DNA of 64,000 nt from Paraphaeosphaeria minitans (Eukaryota; Ascomycota; Dothideomycetes; Pleosporales; Didymosphaeriaceae). Where the stretch lies: the NCBI GenBank assembly GCA_015832175.1, contig WJXW01000016.1, positions 186,001 to 250,000 of the forward strand. The letters are read 5' to 3'. The position numbers and the translations under genes were made by a program. Of the stretch, positions 43,836-55,572 are shown piece by piece. Below the pieces are notes generated by a model. It did no database searches. It was given only the letters and a program-made list of their open reading frames with translations, and was not told where the DNA came from. Positions within the stretch are counted from its first letter, which is position 1. Every line of letters begins with the position of its first letter.

Positions 43836-43988
43836 ATGCAGTTGATTTGGGTGGACCGTGGCGGCATACCTTTGTTGTGTAGTGGGTGATAGGTGGACGA
43901 TCAATTGGTCTGGCTCACGGGCAATTCTCCGAAGACAAGGAGTGTGGAGCTTTGTGCGGCAGGTGGCGCGGTGGATGGTGGATGGTGG

Positions 43989-44078
43989 GTGGGTTGTGGG
44001 TGCCAGGTGGGTTGTGGGTGCCAGGTGGGTTGTGGGTGCCAGGTGGGTTGTGGGTGGGTTGTGGGTGGGTTGTGGGTG
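43989..44078 (+). repeat. 18-bp minisatellite
   Basis: GTGGGTTGTGGGTGCCAG occurs three times in exact succession (43,989-44,042), then shortened GTGGGTTGTGGGTG units continue. It is G-rich on the plus strand, so quadruplex formation is possible. Confidence 0.92.
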
Positions 44079-44380
44079 GTGCAGGCCAGGAGATTGCGCG
44101 TACACACAGCGACAGTGGCACGGAGCACCCACGCAAAAATAGATGGGCCGAGATGAGCCAGGGTCAGCTGCCAGCCAGTAGACGGGTGATTGCCTCGCAC
44201 CACACGAATTTCCCACCAGCAGCGGGATACAGACCAAGACGCGCGCGACGATTCTTGGGCGACTTCGAAGCACGCACAAAATAAAAAAAAACCTCTTTCA
44301 TGGTTGCGCTGCTGTTGCGGACCCGACGCGCCACGACGGCAGGGTTTCGAAACAGCCCGCTTGGCAACCTGGGCTGCCCT

Positions 44381-44440
44381 GACCTGCCCTGCCCTGCCCT
44401 GACCTGCCCTGCCCTGCCCTGACCTGCCCTGCCCTGCCCA
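44381..44440 (+). repeat. 20-bp minisatellite (CCCTG-based)
   Basis: GACCTGCCCTGCCCTGCCCT is repeated three times, the third with a final A in place of T. A CAAGAC/CAAGTC run follows. Confidence 0.95.
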
Positions 44441-44689
44441 GTCCAAGACCAAGACCAAGTCCAAGTCCAGCCCCGGCGCCCCCCCATCCCGTATCCCGTT
44501 GCCCGTTGCCTGTTGCCCGTCGTCTCCGTCGTCCTCGTCGTCCTCGTCGCTCTCCACGACTGCACGCCCCGTCCTCGCAGGCTCGTTGCCGCTCGTCGCC
44601 AGTCACTCGTTACCTTTGCCTTCCTACTCTGCTGTGCTCTGCTCTGCTCTGCTCTCCTCTGCTCTTATCGCTTCTCGCCTTGCCACTCT

Positions 44690-44799
44690 TCGCGCCTGCC
44701 ACCCGGCCCCCCCCCTTCGCACCTGCCACCCCCGACCGTGGCTCCATCGCGCCTGCCACCCGCCCCCCTTCGCACCTGCCGCCCCCGACCGTGGCTCCA
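44690..44799 (+). repeat. Two copies of a 53-57 bp C-rich repeat in the OPY2-like leader
   Basis: Units 44,690-44,746 and 44,747-44,799 both start TCGCGCCTGCCACCCG and end GACCGTGGCTCCA; a partial third follows. The C-rich leader of the OPY2-like gene is thus built of repeats; CTCTG repeats precede it near 44,633-44,655. The rest of 43,836-44,849 holds no supported gene. Confidence 0.85.
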
Positions 44800-44849
44800 T
44801 CGCGCCTGCCCACCGCGCCTGTCCATCGCGACTGCCGTCTGCCGTCACC

Positions 44850-46360
44850 ATGGCCGTCTCTGCCAGCTATGCCGCTCTCCGCGCCGTCGATGCTGCCGCT
44901 CCAGACGTCGACCATGTTATGCGCACCATCTTCAAGCGCTGCGTCATCTGCCCGACCGAGGCCCCAGCTGTCCCGCCGAATGCTCCGGTGACAACAGCAA
45001 CAACTGCGTCCAGACCACCCAGTCCTGCGACGCCTGCCCTCAAACAAAGTGCATGAGCATCGATCCCCAGGGCTCCGACACCAGCTCGCCCACACCAAAC
45101 GTAGGAGCCATCGCAGGCGGAGTCATCGGCGGCGTTGCCTTCATCGCCATACTGGTCTTTGTCGTCTGGAAAATTTGCCTCAAGGGCAAGCGACGCTCAT
45201 GGGTCGAAGAGCAGGCATCCAACCATGGCATGCGCATGTCGTCCTCGCAAGAGAAGCAGCAGAACGACTTTGCATCGCGGAGGAGCACCAGGGCATCCAC
45301 ACACACGGTTGCCTCGATGGCCTCTTCCGTCCTCACCCGCGCTTCCAATATAATCCAAATCGCCTACATCCCCGGCGTCACCAACCGCTCCGGTCCTCAA
45401 TCCCCAGATCTGCTCGTCCCGCCTGTCCCTCCCATCCCCGCCATGTCTCCATCCTCGGGCCTCAGCAGCCCCTACGCAGCCTCCGAGCAGCACTTCTTCG
45501 TGCCAGACTTCCGCGACTCCATGGCCTCGGCATCCACCGACTTGCGCAGTAGCTACGCCCGCACCAGCATTGCTCCGAGTCTCGCACGCGCCAGTGTCGC
45601 TTCGACCGTCTACCGCCAAAACGCCATTGTCTCCCCTCTGCCCGCCCAGACCATCGTGCGGGGCAAGGCCGCCGTCGTCAGCGTCAAGTCGAGCGGCTCC
45701 AACAGCCCGGCAGAGACGCCCATGGCAGAGACACCGCCTATTCCTCAGATCGACCCCAAACACACCGTCAAGCCCATCCGTATTCAAATGCCGCGCCAGG
45801 GCAGCGCTGCTTCGTCGTTGAGCCCTCCAAGCTCTGTACGCAGCACTGCCCAGCTCGGCCCTGTGCGCGCACTCACCATCACCAAGAAAAAGGCATCCGA
45901 CGTCACCCCTCCCAAGAGCTCCTCCTCCAACAAGAGCGACCTCACAGGTTCTACCGCCATGTCCGACACCCAAGTCCAGACCATGCGCCCTCTAACTGAT
46001 TATTCTGTCACCTCTTCCGACGACGGTCTCGCACACGCCCGCGCCCGTAAATCCGGACTGATAGATTCCGACTCGGACTCGGATGATGATGATCACGCAC
46101 GTGCGCGTCGAAGCTTACTGCGAGACAGCGCGCTTGTTAGCGAGTTCTCGGATGGGCAATCGATTGCCGAACTGCGATCTCCCTTCTCCGACTACGCTGC
46201 CGCTGAGCCCCCTACCGCGCCCCAAAGGCAGACATCGCGGTCCAGCAGACTGCATGCAGCGCCCATGCCCCCCATCGTCGAAGAGTCTGGGAAGCGACAC
46301 AGCGCCGCATCCAAGAGGACGCAGAGCCCTTTCTCAGATGACCATCGGAGCGATCTCTGA
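44850..46360 (+). pseudogene. OPY2: OPY2-like membrane anchor gene with an apparent frameshift
   Basis: The ATG in GTCACCATGG at 44,850 opens a frame ending in FKRCVICPTEAP; the family then requires a Cys-rich run SCPAECSGDN..., which is present but one frame away. The switch falls in a CCCC run at 44,962-44,965; one extra C would join both parts into about 503 residues. The rest has eight N-terminal cysteines, a membrane segment (GAIAGGVIGGVAFIAILVFVVW) followed by the basic KGKRRS, and a long Ser/Pro-rich cytoplasmic tail with an acidic DSDSDSDDDD run. In yeast Opy2 recruits Ste50 to the plasma membrane in HOG signalling. The gene is either truly broken or the C run is a sequencing error; the intact 464-codon remainder favours the latter. 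Confidence 0.75.
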
Positions 46361-46994
46361 TTGCACTCACACGAATCCACTTTCTTTGATGTTACTCTCT
46401 CCACGGCGTTTGGACGCCGCCACGTCCAATCGACGGGCGCGCATTTGTTCTGATACAAGACATCACACCCGCGGCGGTGATCTCTGTCATTTCTTTTCCA
46501 CACTACCAGCATACCTTTCTTGTATCTTCTTTTATTCTTGTCGATTCTCCGTGATACCATAGTTTTGGAACCGACGAGTTTCGCGGAGCACCTTTTTTGC
46601 CGAGTCCTGGGGGCTTGAACCCGAGTTCCGATGTGTGTTGTATTATCGTAGCCCTCCCTTGGCGATTGACCAAGGGATTGTTTGCCCAAACCGACGGAAA
46701 TTGAAGTCACGAATGAGTACGTGTATGCTTGGATCTTATTACCTGTAGCAGAGGCTCAATGCAACGTATTTTTAGTCGTACTTGCTCGCCTTGGTCCTTG
46801 TCTTGTGTCTGAGTTGAAGTCCCTGGTCGTGGTATAGGGAGAAGAGACAGATCCGCACCAAATTTCAGCAGGCGCGCCGGTCAGGAAGAAAGAAGCAGTC
46901 TTGTTCATCGCGGACGCATGGGTCGTTGATGCCGGGGCTTTCTATCTAGTAGCTAGCTCCTGATATCACCTGTCTATAGGGCCCATGCCCATGC
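46361..46994. other. Convergent spacer (OPY2-like and MFS 3' ends)
   Basis: 634 bp between two gene ends facing each other. No open frame I would support; the content is T-rich 3' flank. Confidence 0.5.
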
Positions 46995-48933
46995 CTACGC
47001 CTCTCCATCCCGTGAAGTCCTGCTAGTCTCCCCTTTCTCCTTGGGTCCGTCCCTCGTCAGTCGGCTCCTATGTATGCCAAACGAGATACACAAACCCACC
47101 GCACTGACCACGGTATAGAAGACCCAAACGCCTCTCAACGCCGCCGTCATCCGGCCTCTTACTACCGTCCGCTGTGCTTCCGGTAGCAGTGACACCACTC
47201 CAGCCTGTGAGATCGCTTCTCCGCCAGCGAGTGCTACTGCGAACTCGCGCGCCAGGCCGGCTTCGACGAACGCCGAGACGTGCGGACGCATGAGCATCTG
47301 GAAGACAACCTGCCCGACAACGACGCCAATGGCGCCGCCGACCATGCGCACAAATCCAAAAGCCGACGTGCCGGCCGCCATGTCCGACTCGTGGATACGT
47401 GTCTGGAGCGCAATGAGCGGGGCGTTGAAGTTGGGGCCGAAGCCGATGCCGACGATGCCGAGAAACACAATGGTCTTTGCGAGTTGGAGTGCGGTCCCGA
47501 AGCTGATGAACAGGCCCACCCCGACGGTCATGAGTCCAAGCCCGAACTGCAGCACCTCCAGGTAGCGGCCTGTCTTCTCAACGACCCAACCGCCGACGAA
47601 CGAGCAGATTGCCAGCGGAACGGCGACGGCGAGCATGTAGACACCCGCCGTCTGGGGCGAGGCCGAGAGGATGAGCTGGAAATAGAGCGGGAGGAAGTAC
47701 GCGACTGAGTTGAAGACGAGGGCGTCGCAAGCGCATACGCCGAGGGCGGAGAGGTTGGAGATGTCGCGGAAGATGCGGAGAGGCGTCATGGGCGAGCCGC
47801 CGCGCTGCTCGCACCGCCACTGTGTCCACGGGAACAGAGCATAGGCCAGCGATCCAAGCACGAGGAAACAGACGATGAGGGGCTGGGCATACGATGAGGT
47901 ACCGCCAAGCTGCAGACCGACCAGCAGTAGGACTGTCGCGAGCAGGATGGTAGCAGTACCAAGCCAGTCAAGAGAGGTTATGCCTCGCAGGAAAGGCGTG
48001 CGTGGGTCGTCAAGGTGCACAGTGAAGTAGAGCGTGATGATGGCCATCGAGACGAGCGGAACTACGAGGGTAAGATGGCTTCACGTTGGAAATGGTCACC
48101 ACTCACGATTGATGTAGAAGCACCAGCGCCAGCTCAGCTTCTCCGCGAACAGGCCTCCGAGGACAGGCCCGAGGGCTGACGCGGCAGCATACATGGCTCC
48201 GACTATGCCCATGTAGAACGACCGATCGCTACCATGGTTAATACCATTGAAGACTTTTTTCACGCTGGACTTACCGGATGGCGAACAGATCCGCGACGCA
48301 GACGTACACCAACACGTTGATGCCGCCACCCCCGAGTCCCTGTACCGACCGGCCAGCAACAAGCATGGGTGCACTGACGCTCACCGCGCACAAAATGCTG
48401 CCCACGAGGAAGACCGAGTTCGCAAGCAGGATGATCGGTTTGCGGCCGAAGACGTCGCTGAGTTTCCCCCACAGCGGTATACTGGCTGCGTTCGCAAGCA
48501 GATAGGCTGAGCCGGTCCATGCGTACAGCGAGTCGGGAATATGAAAGTCTTGAGATATCGAGGGTAACGCCGTGGGGATCAGGACGGTGTCGAGCGCGGC
48601 GAGGAAGATGCTAAGCGTAAGAGCCGCGAAACAAAGCAGTGTGGGTAGGGATGGACGTGCCGCTGTGGGCGATGCTACTGTCATCGTAGTTGATGTTGCC
48701 ATGCTTTCTGGGCGCAACGGGTTGCGCTGTTGCTCGTCGACGTTTGCATCGTTAAATGGCAAAGTCGTGGGGGAGCTGCGTGTCTCAAACTTGGTAAGAC
48801 TGTCGGACGCATTGCCTGTGTTTGCAGAGAGACCCGGTGAGCGTGAAGGTGAGTCTTGTACTTTGCAATTACCGTCTGGGTTATCGTTCGCTGTCGCAGC
48901 AGACGTTGGTGACGTTAATGTGGCGGAAGCCAT
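46995..48933 (-). CDS. MFS multidrug transporter, DHA2-like (14 TMS)
   Basis: Three exons (48,933-48,275; 48,228-48,107; 48,061-46,995) with 46- and 45-nt introns give 615 residues. The start is MASATLTSP; the frame upstream begins with GTG only. A Ser/Thr-rich tail of about 90 residues precedes TM1. [16 protein letters not shown] (motif D1), [12 protein letters not shown] (motif A), [12 protein letters not shown] (motif B) and [25 protein letters not shown] (motif C and following) are standard for drug:proton antiporters of the DHA families. It would export toxic small molecules. No biosynthetic gene lies next to it. Confidence 0.9.
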
Positions 48934-50076
48934 GATGCCCGTTCTTCCAAAAAGAGCAACGATTGCTGGACGGTCGTGCTTCGCCTTCACGTCAAATGCC
49001 AGAAAAGCAAAGCAAAAGAACGTGGCCTGAGTATCCCTTATGAACTATCCCGCTGTCAATGCAGGGTCAGTGACGACGAGCCGCAGCACGGGAAACCCTC
49101 TCAGCCAAGCTCCATCTTCCGCCCCACAGATTGCCTCCATCCAAATATCGTGGTAAACGAGGGCCCAGATGGCTGCAGATACGCGCATGGTCTGTATGAG
49201 GTGTTCGGGCCGGTCAGTCGGAGCTTTAGCCTGTAACCAGCTGTTCTATGCGCACCCGGTGAATGGGTCACGGACAGGGATCGTCGAATATTCCAAGTTT
49301 CCTTCTCGTATGCGCCGACGCAGTTGTATATTCAGGGTTTGCTCGACCATGGCCAGCAATCCCCTGCAAATTATTGTACTTCCATCTGCTTTCAATCTTC
49401 TCGAATGTAAGTTGCCTGTTTGACTTACCATATGACCTGGAAGATCCGCTCGGCAAAGTCTGATGCCGATCTCGGAATACCGCATAGTGGTAGTGTAGCA
49501 TAGTATGTATTATCCATGCCAGACTACGGTCCGAAGAGTGCAACATACCATGCTACCAGACTGCACGCACATAGAGAGGTTCCCACTCGGACATCGTGAT
49601 CCCACTGCTAAGGTTTCCATATGTTTGTGGAGACACTGTAGCCGTAGGTTGAGGTCATTGGATTATTGGGCACGTATACGAACGGCCCCCTGCCGGCCAT
49701 GTTGTGTGAGGTACAACATCGTAACACAACATGCTTGGCTAGCGTGCACTCGAGCGCCATGTCGGTCTCTTGCACAAGAGCGGTGGCTTCTGCCCCGCTA
49801 AATAATATTGTCGGCTCCTACGCATACCCTCGCTCATGAAGCCGTTCGGAAGACTTGCGTGGAGGGGCAGGTCGCCTTCACACCGCCTCGAAGAACGATC
49901 TCGGCGTAACAAGGGTGACATGTTTTCCGGCTACGAGCTTCCATGTATGGTTGGCATGCCCGACTGTGGCTGCATCTGAGCCAAACTCCAGAGACGCTGG
50001 CACCGGCAAGCACTGAACTGCGTTCTCTAGCGTTGAAGGGAACGTCCACGGATGCCGTAGCTGCAGGGTTCGATCT
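48934..50076. other. Spacer without a supported gene
   Basis: About 1.1 kb upstream of the multidrug transporter. Short open frames on both strands begin mostly with GTG or TTG or match no family. A minus-strand frame from an ATG near 50,156 to 49,878 (92 residues, containing FWPRTIDRTLQLRHPWTF) looks protein-like but overlaps the proposed gene at 50,077. Confidence 0.35.
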
Positions 50077-50586
50077 ATGGTGCGAGGCCAGAACACGGTG
50101 GAATTGAAGGGCGAGCTGGTGGAAAGAAACGACGGCTTGAACAACGGCCTGTTCAAACAACGCCGAAAGAGTTCTCGGAATAGCTGGCGCGAGTCAGAGA
50201 CAGTGTTTGGGCCGTGTTCGCTGTTCTTCTCGACAAACGATCAGACACGCGCATGGTCAACATATCTGACAGGCGTCCTTCACATTTCAGCGTTGACAGT
50301 CAGGAGTAAGATGTGGGACCGTTCGCCGCATACGCACCTACAGGCGTCTTCGGTGGATACTTGCCTCTCGACACAGCATCTCTGTTAAGCGCTGGAGATT
50401 CGGAGTTGCAGCGGAAGCACGTCGACTTCGCGATGCGCAAGTCTCGATCCCTGGGTAAGAACAGTCTCATACGAGTTCAGAACTGCCACGTTGCAAGGCA
50501 TCTTACACAACTATGCCGTTCGAAACGGACACAAAACTTCGAACTGGGAGTATGTCTCAGAGCGTGGCAGTTATTTCAACGAGTGA
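50077..50586 (+). CDS. Possible three-exon gene, 142 residues, unknown
   Basis: Exons 50,077-50,305, 50,344-50,454 and 50,498-50,586 join in phase to 142 residues. Both introns are short (38 and 43 nt) but have GTAAGA donors and CAG/AAG acceptors. The product starts MVRGQNTVELKGELVERNDG and ends NWEYVSERGSYFNE; the stretch GILHNYAVRNGHKTSNWEY is created only by splicing, which supports the model. No signal peptide, membrane segment or known domain. A 92-residue frame on the other strand overlaps exon 1, so the model is uncertain. Confidence 0.35.
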
Positions 50587-53500
50587 ATACTCTTCTCAAA
50601 CGTTGATCCGATGCAGGGCAAGCCACTTTGGGCTGAGGCGCCAACCTGACGTAAAGGTCCACAACGCGTCTTTGCGTTGCCTTTTTCACGTGCCGTCCTC
50701 GGGATGCAAGGTTCCGGTTGTCGAGCATTTCCAATATCTCTTCTGGTAGATAGCTTCCGGGGCGGCTCGCAGCCCATTCTCTATGTCTACTCGCGTACCG
50801 CCAGAGAGTGGACGTGCGTCTAAGATGGGTGCGTGTAGCCACGAGCACTCTAGCTCCGCAAACACGGGAATGTCCATGTGGACGCTTCACGGACGTTCTT
50901 GCAGCCAGAACCACCAGGGATCTGGACTCAAGTACACCTGCATATCGTATTCCTCGCTCGGGAGCTATGAGCGGGATATGGGTTGGATGCTCTGTACGCT
51001 GGAGAGTGCTGTCACGTCGCAAATCAATCCTTCATGTCGACAAACACATGCCGTATCAAAGTGCAGCGCCTCGCACGCGAAGTATGACAAAAGTTGATGA
51101 GAGCGAATGGCTGGAGGGATGTTGGTGTTGAGACATGCAGGTGAGGAAGTGGGACCCTGAAACTACAGGTACCTACCTAGTGTTACGCGGAGCAGCTCTG
51201 CCGCTCGGTCCGGGGAACAGTGGACAGTCTCTGCACCAACAAGACACACAGTACTTCGCGCCAATCCCAAACAACGGAAGCCTATGTATAATAGAAGCTG
51301 GAGAAGTGATCAAGCGATAGTGAAAGATCATAAGCTCCCCTCAGTGACGGGCCTTTCCCTATCGAAGCTCAACAAGTTGGTTCTCATGGGCTCCACACGA
51401 AAGGGATGATCAAGCGACAAAACAAGCACCAAGGCCTAACCACAGTTGCTATATGCTATGCGCATGTACTGTGCAGATTGTATAAACGCTGTTCGTGCAA
51501 GGCTCTTCACAGGCTAGGTAATTAAATAGGCAGTGAAGGATTCAACTACATGGGCCGCGACCCAAAACAGCCCACACCGGCAATGGTTTGCATGAACGAA
51601 AACAGATAATAGCGAAGATCCTGGCGTTCCAATACTAATTCGCCGGTACATTGCTTATATATGGCTGAGCGGACGGGAAGCCTAGCCTGCTCCTGGCCAT
51701 TTACCACAAAAGTCCCTGATTCTACCGTATCCAGAAGTCACACTGCAGAAGACAGAAAAACGTACAAATATTCACCATCGGTACAGAAAGGGACAAGAAA
51801 AGATGAAGAAACAGGTAATCGAAGTCCGTTCTTGCCAGACTACCTAGCGTACATACATAGCCCCAGCCCAACCATGGCTCCAAGCGGCTCAACGCTACTG
51901 AAGAAACAGAAGTGCAAGGCGCTGTACAAAAAGGTTGCGCACGCCGCCGACATTTATCTCCCAAAGCACTTCACTTCGTAACAAGGGCCCGAAGACCGGT
52001 GATGAAAATCTGTCGCTGACAGACTGTTCTGAGGTCTGAAACGAGTGAGGGTACCCTGTCGAGGTTGCGCAGAGTTAGCAAGCTAATGCAGGACGACTTT
52101 CATTGTCAAGATCTTATACTGAGCCTCAGATCGTAACAAGCGCCCGAAGGCATGTCTTCACCCCACCCGCTTTTTGAAAGTTCGAACACTTCTGTTCCAT
52201 ATCGATCAAGGTATACCAGTGCGGCATACATGTTCGTGGTCGCAGGTCCAGCAGCGTGCCAATGGTATTCGTGAAGGATGGAGAATGTGGCGGGAGCGCT
52301 TTGGAGATGCGTACGCCGTCGAGCTGGTTCTATGTTTGAAGAGCTGAATCTTTAAGTCAGTGTGGGTGCTGAAGTTCTGGTGGAAGGGAATGGAGGTGCA
52401 GTTGAGGGAGAAAAGTGTAGTGACGGAGCCGCGATAGAGTGGAAATGAGGGAAGAGGCAAACTTACGGCGAGCTTGACATTTCTGGGTGCAATTGCGAAA
52501 CGTTGCACGTGGAAGTGATGGCCAGCCTAGACTGCCCAAGTGGCAAGGATATTGGACTTCAGATGGTTCTTGGCCAGAAAGATCCCATTCTTTCTTTTAA
52601 GAACACTTGCAAACACCCATCATTGGCTCAATAAATTCAAGATGAGGTCATGATTGTGTTACCACGTAGGATGAATGCATAGCTGGATAGCACTTGCGTT
52701 GCAATTAATGTTACAAAGAATAACTTTATGTGCAGAATGAAAGCTTCCAACTGCTCATCTATATAGCGCAGATATAACGCATATCAATTATCGAGAGCCT
52801 GTTAACGGGTCTAGGAGTCCTTAAAATCGCCGCCTAGATGTCAGGACCGTCCTAAAGGCGAGAGTTTCCACAACGGGGCTGCGCCCGGCAGTTCTCCACC
52901 AAAACTTGTTGGTATGCGGATAGATACTCGGTGAGTGGCCGAAAGGGGCAGGCTAATAGAGCGACTAAGGTCGACATGTTGTCACAGCCTAGACTCTTGC
53001 GTTCAGTTGGTGTTTTTGCCGTGAAGCTCAGCTGTTCAAGGAGCGGGGTTCCCCAAAACAGGAAGGCTCACAACGGTCAACTCAAAACAATACCACAACA
53101 GACGGCGACCTAGGCAACATAGCTAGTTTTCAGTGTCCTGTGGTCGTATGTGCTGGGCATACCACAAGCAACAGGATGTAATCCACTCGTTCTTTATCGA
53201 ACTGGAGACCCAGTATACTGTGCCAGACAACAGTTCATAGAGCACTTCATGTGGCAAACAGCCCCATGAGACTACAAGAGTAGTTGGTGGCCCAGAAATT
53301 GATATTGCTGCCACACACCTGGGGCGTATCCCTCCCACAAATCCCAGATGTATCGTTATCTTGTAGACACCTCTCGCAGATCATCAACTTCCACCAGCAA
53401 AGCTTCTCGCGCGAGTGATTCCCAGTTCTACGATCGAAGTGAATCTTCAACCTTCTCTTTTCTCCTCATCCAGAGTTTGTTCGGACTTTCGATCTTAGCG

Positions 53501-53669
53501 TAAGCACTTCCTAATTCGTATGAAGTCTCGGGCGAAACTGTCCTCGAGAGCTTGTCCAGGTCGGGCTAGCTTCAGCCTTGTCATGTAGGTAGACAACCCA
53601 TGTTTTTGGCTCTTCAAGGCTCAGCCCTATGGCAGCGTTCGTTAAGCGAGGATACCTACTCGCTCGACA
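50587..53669. other. Gene-poor stretch
   Basis: 3 kb with no supported gene. A plus-strand ATG frame at 50,783-51,097 (104 residues, MSTRVPPESG) and a plus-strand frame at 51,661-51,981 (106 residues, after TATATGG) have neither a known domain nor clear splice partners. A minus-strand run SYLPEEILEML near 50,720-50,760 is reminiscent of an F-box start but leads nowhere. Confidence 0.35.
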
Positions 53670-53897
53670 CTACTCGTGAGTTCTCGTGCTAATGTTTGAG
53701 CTTGTTGTCTCCGTTTCCTGGACACTGACCCTGGATGTATCGATTCTTCGCGGAGCTCCGAAGAGCCAAGCTAAGCCTTCGTCGGGAACATCGCCATGTT
53801 CCTTTTCTGATGCTACGACTATCGCGTTGAGCAGAACAGCACAAGCAAATATGAGGCTAGGCCTTGGCAATGCGGGTATAAAGCATCGATGCTGCAT
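53670..53897 (-). CDS. Possible 75-residue secreted peptide
   Basis: A true ATG at 53,895-53,897 opens a frame with a hydrophobic run (SLIFACAVLLNAIVVA, about 14-29) that could be a signal peptide or anchor, followed by EKEHGDVPDEG and a Ser/Thr-rich end. Nothing else supports it. It overlaps the core promoter of the secreted protein gene on the other strand. Confidence 0.2.
   Translation of the reverse strand: MQHRCFIPALPRPSLIFACAVLLNAIVVASEKEHGDVPDEGLAWLFGAPRRIDTSRVSVQETETTSSNISTRTHE
53877..53883 (+). promoter_or_regulatory. TATA box of the small secreted protein gene
   Basis: TATAAAG lies 177 bp upstream of the ATG at 54,054, followed by a C/T-rich leader (for example TTCAGCTTCCTTCCAACTC), the usual layout of strongly expressed fungal genes. 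Confidence 0.6.
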
Positions 53898-54053
53898 CCC
53901 CCAAATGCCCTCCTCACACTCAACACCATTTCAGCTTCCTTCCAACTCTTCACTTCACAGTCACTCTTTCAGCGCTGAAGGCTTCACGTAATTTCTAAAT
54001 CACACACCTTTTACACCTACCAAGGCCCATGAACACACCTACCAACTCTCGAA

Positions 54054-54275
54054 ATGCAGTTCTTCACCATCCTTGCTATTGCCTTCACCGCAGCTGGTGT
54101 CTCTGCCTGCAAAGATGACAACATCTTCTGCGCTCCTGGAATGGGCGCTTGCACCGACCCTGCCGCAAACTGCGCCAAGCGCTCCGTCGACACCACATTC
54201 GGAGGCTTCGCCAACGTTGCCCGCACTGTCAAGGATCTGAACATGCCGGCCGAGTCCAAGATTGATGCCGAGTAA
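54054..54275 (+). CDS. Small secreted cysteine-rich protein
   Basis: A 73-residue single exon. Residues 1-18 (MQFFTILAIAFTAAGVSA) are a textbook signal peptide. Four cysteines follow at 19, 26, 33 and 40, each exactly seven residues apart. A dibasic KR at 42-43 is a likely Kex2 site and would release the 30-residue tail beginning SVDTTFGGFANV. Size, secretion signal, Cys pairs and the clear TATA/leader suggest a genuine, expressed secreted peptide, perhaps an effector, antimicrobial or signalling peptide. I recognise no family. The gene-poor setting is typical of such genes. Confidence 0.75.
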   Translation: MQFFTILAIAFTAAGVSACKDDNIFCAPGMGACTDPAANCAKRSVDTTFGGFANVARTVKDLNMPAESKIDAE

Positions 54276-55572
54276 ATATGCGAACAAGTGGTAAGAAGTA
54301 GAAGCCATGCACACCAACACGAGCTAATTACGCCACGGTTACACTCCAATGGATAGCATGTATAGCGTTTGAAGCGCTGGGTACTGGGTGCGGTGGCATT
54401 TGGGAAGATGTTGAGCTTAATCACAACACATAGACCTTTTTGTAAAACAATAACTTCAGAATAATGGACTTAGGGTGCGATCTTTTTGCATTGAGCAGTA
54501 GTGAACTTCGTGATCGGGCTCGGTCCGAGTACGTATTATGGGGAAGATGGGTCAATAGGTTGGCTTTGATCAGCCTCCCATGTCTTCGGCGAATCCGTCA
54601 AATCATGAAACATCCCTAAATCTACGCGGACTTTCGATCAGAATCTAGGACCTGTCCGGTTCCTCTTGGGACACGACTAACTTATGGATGATTCAACCTG
54701 ATAAGTCATTACACAACGACTATCGTACAGAACATGCCAGAACATGCCCATGGTGTACATCCATCGATGGATGATCACGCATTTGGGCCTCAGCCGAGTG
54801 CTACATGCATTTACCCACAACAAGGCTGTGGGTCGGTCAGCTGAAAGCCTTTGCTGATAAAATGCCTGGACGGCTAATACGAATCTATGGTCTCCGCCCA
54901 TCAGTATCTAAGGTAATAGAACAGTGGTCACTATCATCGATCGCATACCCACGATCACGTAAGCTCTGTTTAGGAATTCCCTGATCTGGAAACCAGTCAA
55001 CTAGGGGGGTGTTTGCGGGTTAGAGTGCATGCTGCGTAGATTGATGCGCCCACTAGCCCCTGTTGTCGCTAGCTGCGGCCGATGCATTGCAGTATGCAAC
55101 CCAACGCGACGGGGCGCTTACTCACCATTTGCTCAACAGTGTAATTGTCGACTACCTCCTACACCTTTGCAACTGTCCTCAACCGCTAATAACTCCAAAA
55201 TCGGCATGTGCTGCTGATTGGTATGCAATCAAGACACAAACCCATGAATCATTTGTGCCTACAAGGTCGAGCGATGGGACTAGGAACTCGAAGCGCGATA
55301 TGAATGAAAGAGGTATGGTGAGTCACATGATGGGATGTCACCAGCTCCGAGGGTAGCGAGGCCCTTGGCGCACCGGTGCGCCCTCGTAGGACGTGGAGTC
55401 GATAACAGAATCGATTAAGCCGGTCGCATACTGGAACGCATGTCTGAGCTGATGATGAATACCACTCTACTATAAACCAATGCACAAAACCAACGCGCCT
55501 CGCACCGAAACTCCGGGAAGACACCGTTCCGTATGCGCTATCGTAATCATACAACATGGCCCTACATTTCGG
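54276..55572. other. Spacer without a supported gene
   Basis: 1.3 kb between the secreted peptide and the coiled-coil gene. Only short frames without ATG context or domains are present. Confidence 0.45.

Noticed and set aside
43989..44440. CRISPR-like array
   Set aside because: The units are head-to-tail without spacers and the genome is fungal; these are minisatellites.
43779..44565. Long Pro/His/Thr-rich minus-strand frames over the minisatellites
   Set aside because: Tandem repeats without stops produce long frames automatically; no unique sequence supports a gene.
50576..51022. F-box-like start SYLPEEILEML on the minus strand
   Set aside because: Only a few residues fit, the flanking frame is Arg-rich without the rest of the domain, and other frames look equally protein-like.
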